DNA of 64,000 bases from contig NZ_JACHNF010000001.1 of assembly GCF_014205295.1 (NCBI RefSeq), positions 4,402,001-4,466,000 of the forward strand. The letters run 5' to 3'. Shown here piece by piece: positions 16,006-23,947 of this stretch. Position 1 is the stretch's first letter. The number at the start of each line of letters is the position of its first letter. A program made the position numbers and the translations under genes. The stretch is from Kribbella solani (lineage in GTDB: Bacteria > Actinomycetota > Actinomycetes > Propionibacteriales > Kribbellaceae). The notes beneath the pieces are model-generated. The model was given only the letters and a program-made list of their open reading frames with translations. It ran no database searches and was not told the DNA's origin.

Positions 16006-17142
16006 ATGCGTTTGCTTCTGACGGCTTGCGCGACCGCCGCACTGGTGGCCGCCGGGCCCGTGACAGCGACCGCCGCCGGCCAGGGCTCACAAGGCCCGGT
16101 CGGCGGCGACCTGCTGACCGCGAAGCCGACGGTGGTCGCCACGGGGGCGTCGCCGCCGGCGGTGCAGGCGTCGGCCTTCGTGGTCGCCGACCTGGACACC
16201 GGTCAGGTACTCGCGGCCAAGGCACCGCACGCCAAGCTCCGCCCGGCCAGTACGCTCAAGACGCTGACCGCGCTGGTGCTGCTGCCCCGGCTGAAGAAGA
16301 CCGATCCGGTGATCGGCTCGGACGCCGACGCCCGCATCATCGGCAGCAAGGTCGGGGTGTACCCGGGCCTGCACTACACCGTCGACCTGCTCTTCCAGGG
16401 CATGTTCCTGGCCTCCGGGAACGACGCCGTGCACGCGCTCTGCGCCCACGACCAGGGCGGCGTCCCGGCCACCATCCAGCGGATGAACGCGAAGGCCAAG
16501 GACCTCGGCGCGCTCGACACCACCGTCACCGACCCGACCGGCCTCGACGCCGACGGGCAGTACTCCAGCGCGTACGACCTGGCGCTGTTCGCGCAGGCAG
16601 GACTGTCCCGGCCCGACTTCGCCAAGTACGCGTCGACGAAGTTCACGAACTTCCCGAATGCCGGCAACAAGGGCACGTACCAGGTCGCGAACCAGAACAA
16701 GTTGCTGTTCAGCTACGACGGAGCGCTCGGCGTCAAGACCGGGTACACGACGCTGGCCCGGAACACGTTCGTCGGCGCCGCCCGGCGGAACGGTCACACC
16801 CTGGTGGTGACGATGATGAACGCGCCGCACGGCATCACCGAGGACGCCGCCAACCTGCTGACCTGGGCGTTCGCCAACTACGGCAAGCTCCAGCCGGTCG
16901 GCACGCTGGTCAGGCCGGCCGCCACGCCGCCGAAGACCACGACCGACCACAAGGCCACCACCACCGGCCCGGAACCAGGCCCGGACCGGCCCGACCGCAG
17001 CCGCACCGTACTCAGCCCCGGCCAGGCGATGCAGTCCCTCGCACTCCGGATCCCGATCTGGGTGTACGCGGCCCCGCCCGTCCTCCTACTCGGCCTGTTC
17101 CTCCGCCGCCCCCGAACCCTCCGCCGCGGCCGCCGCCACTAA
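16006..17142 (+). CDS. D-alanyl-D-alanine carboxypeptidase (penicillin-binding protein, S11)
   Basis: This 378-residue enzyme trims the terminal D-alanine from peptidoglycan stem peptides outside the membrane. It has a signal peptide (LLLTACATAALVAAG), the three penicillin-binding motifs S82-T-L-K85, SGN near 138 and KTG near 244, a Pro/Thr-rich linker, and a C-terminal membrane anchor (about 350-368) followed by a basic tail. The order and the anchor match DacA-type enzymes. GTG 15997 is an alternative start adding three residues. Its stop is 3 bp from that of the convergent YihY gene. Confidence 0.94.
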   Translation: MRLLLTACATAALVAAGPVTATAAGQGSQGPVGGDLLTAKPTVVATGASPPAVQASAFVVADLDTGQVLAAKAPHAKLRPASTLKTLTALVLLPRLKKTDPVIGSDADARIIGSKVGVYPGLHYTVDLLFQGMFLASGNDAVHALCAHDQGGVPATIQRMNAKAKDLGALDTTVTDPTGLDADGQYSSAYDLALFAQAGLSRPDFAKYASTKFTNFPNAGNKGTYQVANQNKLLFSYDGALGVKTGYTTLARNTFVGAARRNGHTLVVTMMNAPHGITEDAANLLTWAFANYGKLQPVGTLVRPAATPPKTTTDHKATTTGPEPGPDRPDRSRTVLSPGQAMQSLALRIPIWVYAAPPVLLLGLFLRRPRTLRRGRRH

Positions 17143-17145
17143 GCG

Positions 17146-18198
17146 CTAACGCCTACGCACCGACCGGGCAGCACGTACGGCACCAACGGCCAATGTAGTC
17201 AGAGTCGCACCGAGTACCGCGCCGGCTGCTACCGCGACCGTATCTGCCTTTCGCTCCGGGATCGGCACCACCTTGTACCGCTTCCCCGGCGGCCCCAACA
17301 GCAACGGCTCCTCGGCCGCCTGTGCCGCCACGGGAGCGTCCTCGGCCTCCTCGGCTGTTCGGGCATCCAGGGTTGCTTCCTTTGCCCAGGCGGCGATCAG
17401 CATGATCACCCGGGTCATCAGGTAGATCCAGACCAGCAGCGCCAGCGGAAGCGCGAGGGCGCCGTACGCGGCGTTCGAACCGATCACGTGGTCCACGTAC
17501 ACGTTGCCGAGCTTCTGAGCCAGGTAGAACACGACCCCACCGGCCGACGCGGCGATCAGCGCGACCTTCCGCGGCAGGATGATCCGCGGCAGAGCCGTCT
17601 CCAGGTACAGGAAGAGCACCGCGCCGGCGCCGATCCCGACGACCACGCTGATCAGGTCGAAACCCCAGTTCGCCAGCCAGGTACCGGACAGGTCGGTGGC
17701 CTCGACGATGCGCTTGGACAAACCGGTCAGCACCGACGACGCGCCGGTCGCGATCAGCCCGATCAGGCCGAGGCCGATCATCGCGGCCAGGTCCGCCAGC
17801 TTCAGCTTGATCGCGTTCCCGGGCTGGTCGTCCAGCTCGTGCATGGACCGGATCGACGCCCGCATCGAGTCGATCCAGCCGAGACCGGTGAGCAGCAGCG
17901 ACACACCCGAGATCAGCCCGATCGTGCCGGCGTGCTGGATCAGCCCGTCGATGTCGATGTTCTTGCCGATCCCGGGCAGGTTCTGCTGGATCGCGTCCTT
18001 CAGCGCCGCCACCGCGTGCTCGCCGAGCAGCGGCCCGGTGATCGCCGCCGCCAGCACGATCAGCGGGAACAGCGACAGGAACCCGAAGAAGCTGGTGGCG
18101 CCGGCCAGCCGGTTCCCGCGCCGGTCACCGTACCGGTTCCAGGCCCGCCACAGCCGCGTACGGCTGAACCGTTTCCAGGCGGCCTTCAGCGTCTTCAT
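17146..18198 (-). CDS. YihY/UPF0761 family membrane protein
   Basis: This 350-residue protein has about six transmembrane helices. RRGNRLAGATSFFGFLSLFPLIVLAAA near the N-terminus and the repeated amphipathic helix pattern LPGIGKNIDIDGLIQHAG are typical of the YihY (formerly BrkB) family, whose function is not established. The C-terminal 60 residues are charged and Ala-rich, ending in a final hydrophobic stretch and RSVRRR. ATG 18198 has AGGAG 6 nt upstream; the longer frame upstream is noise. It follows the RNA-ligase gene by 28 bp, so it may belong to the trpS operon. Confidence 0.9.
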   Translation of the reverse strand: MKTLKAAWKRFSRTRLWRAWNRYGDRRGNRLAGATSFFGFLSLFPLIVLAAAITGPLLGEHAVAALKDAIQQNLPGIGKNIDIDGLIQHAGTIGLISGVSLLLTGLGWIDSMRASIRSMHELDDQPGNAIKLKLADLAAMIGLGLIGLIATGASSVLTGLSKRIVEATDLSGTWLANWGFDLISVVVGIGAGAVLFLYLETALPRIILPRKVALIAASAGGVVFYLAQKLGNVYVDHVIGSNAAYGALALPLALLVWIYLMTRVIMLIAAWAKEATLDARTAEEAEDAPVAAQAAEEPLLLGPPGKRYKVVPIPERKADTVAVAAGAVLGATLTTLAVGAVRAARSVRRR

Positions 18199-18226
18199 CG
18201 TTCTCCTGTACCCGTGCCGAGGAGAG

Positions 18227-18739
18227 TCAGCCTGCCAGCGGGAACGATCGTTGCGGCCGCCACACGCCGTCGGCACCGTGTTCGTACCGGCTGAAGTACT
18301 CCACGTCGAAACCACAGTCGTACTCGGACAGGGCGTCGTACGCGCGGTCCAGCGCGTCCTTGCCCAGGTCGTGCGCGACCGTGACATGCGGGTGGTACGG
18401 GAACTTGAGCTCGACCTGCAACGGGCCGGACCGGACCTGCGACTGCAGCACCTCGCAGGACGAGATGCCCTCCGCGAGCGGCACGAACACCACCGGCGAG
18501 ATCGGCCGGAAGGTCGCCGTACCACGCAGCCGGATCCGGAACCGCGGGAACCGGGCCGCGACCGCGAGCAGGTGCTCGTCGATCGCCGCCAGGTCGTCCG
18601 CCGCGATCTCGGTCGGCGGCAGCAGCGTCACATGGGTCGGGATCGACGCGGCCATCGGATCACCGAAGTCGGCCCGGTACTTCTGCAGCTCGCTCCCGTA
18701 CGGCTCCGCGATCGGAATCGCGACACCGATCGTGGTCAT
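18227..18739 (-). CDS. 2'-5' RNA ligase family protein
   Basis: This 170-residue protein belongs to the 2H phosphoesterase superfamily (LigT/2'-5' RNA ligase-like). The two HxT motifs are H36-V-T38 in IPTHVTLLPP and the second in YHPHVTVAHD near residues 117-121. Such enzymes act on 2',3'-cyclic or 2'-5' linked RNA ends; the substrate here is unknown. The ATG at 18739 overlaps the TGA of trpS by 4 bp (ATGA), so it is translationally coupled to the tRNA synthetase, an arrangement that hints at a link with RNA metabolism. Confidence 0.88.
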   Translation of the reverse strand: MTTIGVAIPIAEPYGSELQKYRADFGDPMAASIPTHVTLLPPTEIAADDLAAIDEHLLAVAARFPRFRIRLRGTATFRPISPVVFVPLAEGISSCEVLQSQVRSGPLQVELKFPYHPHVTVAHDLGKDALDRAYDALSEYDCGFDVEYFSRYEHGADGVWRPQRSFPLAG

Positions 18740-19788
18740 GCGGTGGCCGGGCCTGGTACGAAGCCGAGGCGGTCGTACACCTTGGCCAAAGTCGGCGCGG
18801 TGACCGCGCGGGCGCGCTCGGCGCCGGCGGCCAGGATCGCGTCCAGCTGGGCCGGGTCGTCCAGGTACGACAGCGCCTTCTCCCGGAACGGCGTGACGAA
18901 CTCGACCACGACGTCGGCCAGGTCCTTCTTGAAGTCGCCGTAGCCACGGCCCGCGTACTCGTCCTCGAGCTCGCTGATCTTCCGGCCGGTCAGGGCCGAG
19001 TAGATGGTCAGCAGGTTCGCGACGCCGGGCTTGTTCTCGACGTCGAAGACCACGTCCCGGCCGGAGTCGGTGACCGCGGAGCGGATCTTCTTCGCGCTCG
19101 CCTTCGGCTCGTCCAGCAGGTCGATGATGCCGGCCGGTGACGAGCTGGACTTGCTCATCTTCGCCGTCGGGTCCTGCAGGTCGAAGATCTTCGCGGTCGC
19201 CTTCACGATGTGCGCCTCGGGCAGCCGGAACGTCTTGCCGAACCGGTGGTTGAAACGCTGCGCCAGGTCGCGGGTCAGCTCCACGTGCTGGCGCTGGTCC
19301 TCACCGACCGGGACCCGGTCCGCCTGGTAGATCAGGATGTCCGCGGCCTGCAGGATCGGGTACGTGAACAGGCCGACGGTGGCGCGGTCCGCGCCGCCCT
19401 TCGCGGTCTTGTCCTTGAACTGGGTCATCCGGCTGGCCTCGCCCATGCCGGTGATGCAGGACAGCGCCCAGGCGAGCTGAGCGTGCTCCGGCACCTGCGA
19501 CTGGACGAACAGGGTGGACCGCTCCGGGTCGATCCCGGCCGCGAGCAGCTGCGCCGCGGACCGGCGGGTGCGCTCGCGGAGCGCCTTCGGCTCGTACTCC
19601 ACCGTGATGGCGTGCAGGTCGACGACGCAGTAGAACGCGTCGTGGTCGTCCTGCAGAGCCACCCACTGCCGCAACGCGCCGAGGTAGTTGCCGAAGTGGA
19701 AGGAGTCCGCCGTCGGCTGGATCCCGGAGAGCACGCGCGGGCGTCGCTGGGAACCGGCTGCGGAGGGGTCAGACGCAGCATGGGACAT
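18736..19788 (-). CDS. trpS: Tryptophanyl-tRNA synthetase
   Basis: This 350-residue class Ic synthetase charges tRNA-Trp. The N-terminal signature is SGIQPTADSFHFGNYLGALRQW, with the HIGH-like HFGN, and the KMSKS loop is AKMSKSSSSPAG near residue 210. GMGEASRMTQFKDK and YPILQAADIL are characteristic. The ATG at 19788 is 7 nt after CAGAAT on the minus strand and lacks a ribosome site, consistent with a leaderless transcript. It is followed by the RNA-ligase-like gene with a 4-bp overlap. No tRNA or leader peptide was seen upstream. Confidence 0.97.
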   Translation of the reverse strand: MSHAASDPSAAGSQRRPRVLSGIQPTADSFHFGNYLGALRQWVALQDDHDAFYCVVDLHAITVEYEPKALRERTRRSAAQLLAAGIDPERSTLFVQSQVPEHAQLAWALSCITGMGEASRMTQFKDKTAKGGADRATVGLFTYPILQAADILIYQADRVPVGEDQRQHVELTRDLAQRFNHRFGKTFRLPEAHIVKATAKIFDLQDPTAKMSKSSSSPAGIIDLLDEPKASAKKIRSAVTDSGRDVVFDVENKPGVANLLTIYSALTGRKISELEDEYAGRGYGDFKKDLADVVVEFVTPFREKALSYLDDPAQLDAILAAGAERARAVTAPTLAKVYDRLGFVPGPATA

Positions 19789-19969
19789 GGGCCCGATTCT
19801 GCCAGCGAGGAGAGATCACTCCACACCCGGGCGGGTCTATGCGTCCATAAGCCAAGAACTATGCCCGCCTCGCTCCGCTCGGCGGGGTTGTTATGGGGGG
19901 GGCAACCGGGCGGAGGTGGTGCCGGGCCGACGCGCACCCCTCGGTGCGAAGTGACGCCCAGGCGTGGGG

Positions 19970-20422
19970 TTACCAGGTCCAGCCGCGGGCGGAGAGTTCT
20001 TGTTCTTCTTGCCAGCGTTTTTGTTCGGAGTGGGGTTGGGCGGGGGTGGTGGGGACGCCGGCCAGGCGGCAGGCTTCGTCCAGGAGGTCGTCGTAGGCGG
20101 CCTCCAGTGCCATCAGCCGGTGCGCGCGGGCGTAGATGTGCGGGGTGGACTCGACCGTGCGGATCTTGCTGGACAGGCAGGTCAGCCGGGTCTGCAGGCG
20201 CAACGTGTCGAACGGATCAGGAACCGGCACCGGCGGCGGGCGCAAGCGTGCAGGCAACCGGGTACGCAGGCGGGCGTGCAGCCAAGCGCGGGGGCGCTTG
20301 AGGCGTCGGGTGATGCGGTCCTGCAGGTCGCGGCGCCGGCGCGAGGGTGGTGGGTTCGGCAGGATCAGGCCGAGCAGGACGCAGAGCACCAGGAACAACC
20401 CCAGTGAGAACAGCCACGCCAT
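19970..20422 (-). CDS. Hypothetical membrane-anchored protein
   Basis: I do not recognise this 150-residue protein. It starts with one hydrophobic segment (WLFSLGLFLVLCVLLGLILP, residues about 3-22), continues with a strongly basic, Pro/Arg-rich stretch (about 25-75), and ends with a helical region containing AHRLMALEAAYDDLLDEACRLAGV. The topology suggests a short membrane anchor with a cytoplasmic tail. The start ATG 20422 is preceded by GGAGAG; an upstream in-frame start would add 12 residues. It lies 181 bp downstream of the trpS start and 57 bp after the siderophore-binding gene. Confidence 0.65.
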   Translation of the reverse strand: MAWLFSLGLFLVLCVLLGLILPNPPPSRRRRDLQDRITRRLKRPRAWLHARLRTRLPARLRPPPVPVPDPFDTLRLQTRLTCLSSKIRTVESTPHIYARAHRLMALEAAYDDLLDEACRLAGVPTTPAQPHSEQKRWQEEQELSARGWTW

Positions 20423-20479
20423 CGCACTCACTCTCCACTTCAGAGCGTACGGCGCCAACCGCCCGACCGCGACGGCAAA

Positions 20480-21484
20480 TCAGCCAGTCGTCGCCGGATT
20501 CCCGTCCGCCGCGGCCGCGAGCTTCGGTACCAGGTCGTCGAGCACGATCGGCAAACTGAGCACCGAGACAAAACTGATCGCGCCGTACAGCGGGTCGTCG
20601 TAGTTCTCCTCGACGAACACGTCCCGCCGCTCGGTACGTACCTTCAGGTTCCGGTAAAGCGGATCAGCTTTCAGCTTCGCCGTACCGCCCTTGGACGGGA
20701 ACCACAGCAGCACCTCCTGGTCCAGCAACGTGATCCGTTCAGCACTGAGATTCCCGCCGAACTTGTCCCCGATCACCTTGTCCAGCCCGGCCGGCAACGT
20801 GAACCCGAAGTCGGTCAGCAACCGCGACCGCGGATCCTGCGACCCGAACACGAAGAACCCCTCGTACGGCGAAGCGATCAACGCGCTCTTGCCCTTGAAC
20901 TCAGGATGTTTCGACCGCACCTCCGCGAACCGCTGCTCGATCCCCCGCACCAGGTCATCGGCCTGCCGCGCCTTCCCGACGGCCTGACCGACCGTCCGCG
21001 CCACCACCTGCCACGACACGCCATAGTCCGGTACGCCGACCGGCTGCGCGACCGTCGGCGCGATCGCGGTCAGTTTCTTGTAGTCGTCCGCGGAGATCCC
21101 GGAGTACAGCCCGACGATCAGATCCGGCCGGAGCGCGGCGATCTTCTCGAACTGCAGTCCGTCCTTCTCGCTCAGCACCTGCGGCAGCGCGGCGTCCCCG
21201 AGCTTCGCCTTCGCCCACGGGAACAGCGCCCCGGGCTTCTCGCCGAACCACTCGGTCGTCGCCACCGGTACGACACCCAGCGCCAGCATCGCGTCCTGCT
21301 CGACCAGCCCGACCGTCACGATCCGCTTCGGCGCTTCCTTGACGACCGTGTCGCCGTACTTGTTCTTGATCGTGACCGGGAACCCACTGCCCTGGTCCGC
21401 CGCGGCTTGTGGCGCCTCGTCGGCACCGCTTCCGCACCCGGTCAGGGCGAGCAGGAGTACGGCCAGGAACACCAGCGGACGCAT
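20480..21484 (-). CDS. Iron-siderophore ABC transporter substrate-binding lipoprotein
   Basis: This 334-residue lipoprotein (lipobox LALTGC, Cys 17) is a FecB/FhuD-type periplasmic-binding protein that would capture a ferric siderophore at the outer face of the membrane. PKRIVTVGLVEQDAMLALGV and LRPDLIVGLYSGIS followed by YKKLTAIAPTV are typical. No permease or ATPase gene is next to it, so it must pair with a transporter elsewhere. A near-consensus DtxR/IdeR iron box lies 21 bp upstream of the ATG, so it is expected to be repressed by iron. Confidence 0.92.
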   Translation of the reverse strand: MRPLVFLAVLLLALTGCGSGADEAPQAAADQGSGFPVTIKNKYGDTVVKEAPKRIVTVGLVEQDAMLALGVVPVATTEWFGEKPGALFPWAKAKLGDAALPQVLSEKDGLQFEKIAALRPDLIVGLYSGISADDYKKLTAIAPTVAQPVGVPDYGVSWQVVARTVGQAVGKARQADDLVRGIEQRFAEVRSKHPEFKGKSALIASPYEGFFVFGSQDPRSRLLTDFGFTLPAGLDKVIGDKFGGNLSAERITLLDQEVLLWFPSKGGTAKLKADPLYRNLKVRTERRDVFVEENYDDPLYGAISFVSVLSLPIVLDDLVPKLAAAADGNPATTG

Positions 21485-21504
21485 GCGGACCTCACAGATT
21501 CGAG

Positions 21505-21523
21505 TTAGGTTGCCCTAACCTAA
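21505..21523 (-). promoter_or_regulatory. DtxR/IdeR-type iron box
   Basis: On the minus strand the 19-mer TTAGGTTAGGGCAACCTAA agrees with the DtxR/IdeR/DmdR consensus TTAGGTTAGSCTAACCTAA at 17 positions and is nearly palindromic. It lies just upstream of the siderophore-binding lipoprotein and downstream of the NgcE-like gene stop, so it should control only the former. Confidence 0.88.
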
Positions 21524-21531
21524 CCCGAAAC

Positions 21532-22878
21532 TCATCCCCGGCGGTACTTGGTGATCGCGTCGTCCGCTTTGAGCTTGTCGGCGGCGGCCTGAATCCGGGC
21601 GGTCCACTCGGACTGCTGCAGTCCGCCGGCCAGGTACTGACCGGTGGCCGCCGCGGCCTCGTTCGCAAAGGCCGGGTACCAAGTGTCGAAGTACCAGGCG
21701 ATGGTCTGGTCGCCCGCGGCCGCCAGCAGATCCCGAGCCGACCGAAGCGCCGAGCCGATCTCCAGACCGTCCGCCGCGCCCCGCACGATGGTGAGCTGAT
21801 TGGACTCCGAACTCACCTGCGCCGCGACGTCCTGGGACAACTGCGCCCGCAGGTACTCCAGTCCACCGGCCGCATTCTTCGCCTTCGCCGGCACCAGGAA
21901 CGGCGCGGTCGCCGCGACATGCAGCCCGCTGACCAGCGCGGGCGACGTGTCCAGCGCCGGTACGGCGAACATCGTCAGCGCGAAGTCGGCCGGGATCTGG
22001 CCCTTCATCTCGTTCTCCAGCCAGTTCCCGCACGGCAGCATCCCGGCCTTCCCGGCCAGGAACCGTTTCTGCGAGCCGAGATGGTCGTACTTCGCACTGC
22101 CCGGCGCGATCAGCCCGCGCTTGGCGAGCTCACCCACCGCGGCGATCGCCCGGGTGACGTGCTCGTCCTTCCAGGCGCCCGCCTCCAGGTTGTCGATCCG
22201 CTTGAGCACGTCCGCGCCGCCGGACTTGGCGGCCAGCGTGAGTACCAGCTCGAGCAGGTAGTACGGGTGCGTGCCGGCGTAGATGAACGGGCCGATCCCG
22301 GCCGCCTTCATATCGGTGCCCAGGGCAAGCAAATCCGGCCAGGTCCGTGGTACGTCCCAGTTGTGCCGCTGGAACAGGCTCGCGGAGTACCACAGCCCGT
22401 ACACGGTGACGATGTAGTTGAGCGTGCGCTGCGTACCGTCGTAGCGCCCGGCATTGAGCAACGGCAGGAGCTGGTCCTTGACCGTCTTGTTCGGATCGTC
22501 CCAGGACGGTGCGGTGAGGAGCCGGCTGAGATCGCTGAGCTGGTTGTCCTTGACCAAGCGGCCGAGATCCAGCGCGCCATCGCCGCTGCTCAGCACCACA
22601 TCGGGTGGCGTACCGGTGGCGAAGCGGGGCAGCAACTCCTCCGGCAACTGAGCGGTCAACTTCGGCGTGACACTGGCCCCGGCGTACTTCTTCCGGTACG
22701 CGGCCGCGCCGAACCCGCCGTACTCGTCACCGATCACCACGTCGACCGCGGCGGCGCCGTCGACCTGGAACGGGTTCTGCGGCGACACGGTCGGAGCCGT
22801 CGTCGACGGGCCCGACGAGCAGCCACTCAGGACCGCGCCGCCCAGCACTCCCTGCAACAAGGTCCGCCGTTTGAGCAC
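21532..22878 (-). CDS. NgcE-like carbohydrate ABC transporter substrate-binding lipoprotein
   Basis: This 448-residue lipoprotein (KRRTLLQGVLGGAVLSGC, twin arginine plus lipobox) belongs to the family 1 extracellular solute-binding proteins. The pattern RFATGTPPDVV, YIVTVYGLWYSASLFQRH, PFIYAGTHPYYLLELVL and CGNWLENEMKGQIPADF follows the N-acetylglucosamine/chitobiose-binding protein NgcE as I remember it. The neighbouring SIS and kinase genes support an amino-sugar substrate. No permease genes are nearby. GTG 22878 is 6 nt after TAGCCT (leaderless geometry); GTG 22881 is one codon earlier. Confidence 0.85.
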   Translation of the reverse strand: MLKRRTLLQGVLGGAVLSGCSSGPSTTAPTVSPQNPFQVDGAAAVDVVIGDEYGGFGAAAYRKKYAGASVTPKLTAQLPEELLPRFATGTPPDVVLSSGDGALDLGRLVKDNQLSDLSRLLTAPSWDDPNKTVKDQLLPLLNAGRYDGTQRTLNYIVTVYGLWYSASLFQRHNWDVPRTWPDLLALGTDMKAAGIGPFIYAGTHPYYLLELVLTLAAKSGGADVLKRIDNLEAGAWKDEHVTRAIAAVGELAKRGLIAPGSAKYDHLGSQKRFLAGKAGMLPCGNWLENEMKGQIPADFALTMFAVPALDTSPALVSGLHVAATAPFLVPAKAKNAAGGLEYLRAQLSQDVAAQVSSESNQLTIVRGAADGLEIGSALRSARDLLAAAGDQTIAWYFDTWYPAFANEAAAATGQYLAGGLQQSEWTARIQAAADKLKADDAITKYRRG

Positions 22879-22946
22879 CACCGCAGGCTAGTCCTTCAGA
22901 GTGCCGCGGCGGCCGGCATCATGCCGACCGCCACGGAACGAATCTT

Positions 22947-23738
22947 TCAGGCAGTACGCCGGATTCGGCCTTCGTACCGGGCTTCCAGGGCGTGGTTGTG
23001 CTCGTCGCCACCCGGGATGTTCGCCGACAGGTACACCGGCGGGGTCTCGCCGGCCTCGGTCATCCGGCGCAGGACCTCCGCGACCAGCATCTGCGCGATC
23101 AGGGCCGCGGTGATGGACGAGACCGCGCAGACCTTGCCGCCACCGTCCGGCAGGTCCAGCACCGAATCGCCGAACGGCGCGTGGTTGTCGAGCACGACGT
23201 CCGCGAAGTCGATCAGCTTCTTGCCGGACGGGTGCCGGGACTCCATCCCACTGGTGTGCTGCATCGAGGTGATCGCGATCAGCGGGTGGCCCTTCTCCTT
23301 CACCACGCTGGCCAGTTCGACGATCGAGCCGTTCACGCCGGAGTTCGACGCGATGATGAACAGGTCGCCCTCGCGGGCCGCGGACAGCTCGTAGAGCTTC
23401 CGCGAGTACGCCGGGTCGCGCTCGAGTTCGGCGCTGCGGAGCAGTTCCTTCGGCTCACCGCCGAGCAGGACCAGGTCGCGCAGCGCGATCCGGTTGCTGG
23501 CGATCAGGCCGCCGGCCCGGCCGGCGATCTCCATCGCGAGCGCCTCCGAGTGCCCGGACCCGAAGGCCTGGATCACCCCGTTCGCGCGCAGCGACGTGGT
23601 CATCAGGTCGGCGGCGGCCTGGATCGGGCCGTCGATCTGCGCGGTCACCGCGGACAGCACCGGCATCAATGTCCGCACATAAGCCTGCGCGCTGACGCCC
23701 GAAACGCTCGCGCCGTCCCCCGAAACACTGCTGGCCAT
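22947..23738 (-). CDS. SIS domain protein (UPF0309-like)
   Basis: This 263-residue protein has one sugar isomerase (SIS) domain that binds a phosphosugar. FGSGHSEALAMEIAGRAGG and the serine-rich IIASNSGVNGSIVELA are the SIS signatures, and HTSGMESRHPSGKKLIDFADVVLDN matches the UPF0309 family. MurQ/AgaS-like chemistry on an amino-sugar phosphate is plausible next to a GlcNAc-kinase-like gene, but no assay basis exists. ATG 23738 has GAGGGG about 10 nt upstream; GTG 23750 is an alternative. It is divergent from the kinase gene with 209 bp of AT-richer DNA between them. Confidence 0.87.
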   Translation of the reverse strand: MASSVSGDGASVSGVSAQAYVRTLMPVLSAVTAQIDGPIQAAADLMTTSLRANGVIQAFGSGHSEALAMEIAGRAGGLIASNRIALRDLVLLGGEPKELLRSAELERDPAYSRKLYELSAAREGDLFIIASNSGVNGSIVELASVVKEKGHPLIAITSMQHTSGMESRHPSGKKLIDFADVVLDNHAPFGDSVLDLPDGGGKVCAVSSITAALIAQMLVAEVLRRMTEAGETPPVYLSANIPGGDEHNHALEARYEGRIRRTA

Positions 23739-23947
23739 CAGCGGCCCCACCCCTCGATTAATCTGTTCACTTCGGCAGGCTCGATGCCGACAAGTGCGCA
23801 GGTTTGCGGTTTGCTGGACAGAACTTTTCTCAACTGACAGCTAAAGTCAAGGCTCATCTAGAGGATCTCCTCAGATCGGGACCGTTGCGTGACCTTGTTC
23901 TATTGTGCTTGTTAATAAGCTCTTTTGAGCAGTTTGGAGCATTGAGT
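23739..23947. promoter_or_regulatory. AT-rich divergent control region, SIS/kinase genes
   Basis: This 209-bp gap is clearly lower in GC than its surroundings, especially 23820-23947. It contains the short palindrome GCTC-tttt-GAGC (23919-23930) 17 bp before the kinase start and a GAGGATCTCCTC near-palindrome (about 23861-23872). I could not assign promoter hexamers with confidence and did not find a DasR-type site. Confidence 0.35.

Noticed and set aside
18227..19788. tRNA repair or defence module formed by trpS and the 2'-5' RNA ligase-like gene
   Set aside because: Coupling of a housekeeping synthetase with a 2H-fold protein is interesting, but there is no nuclease, toxin or sensor gene nearby to support a defence role.
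19864..19886. CCCGCC-N11-GGCGGG hairpin in the 181-bp gap upstream of trpS
   Set aside because: The stem is only 6 bp and the position, upstream of both neighbouring minus-strand starts, does not fit a terminator; kept only as a note.
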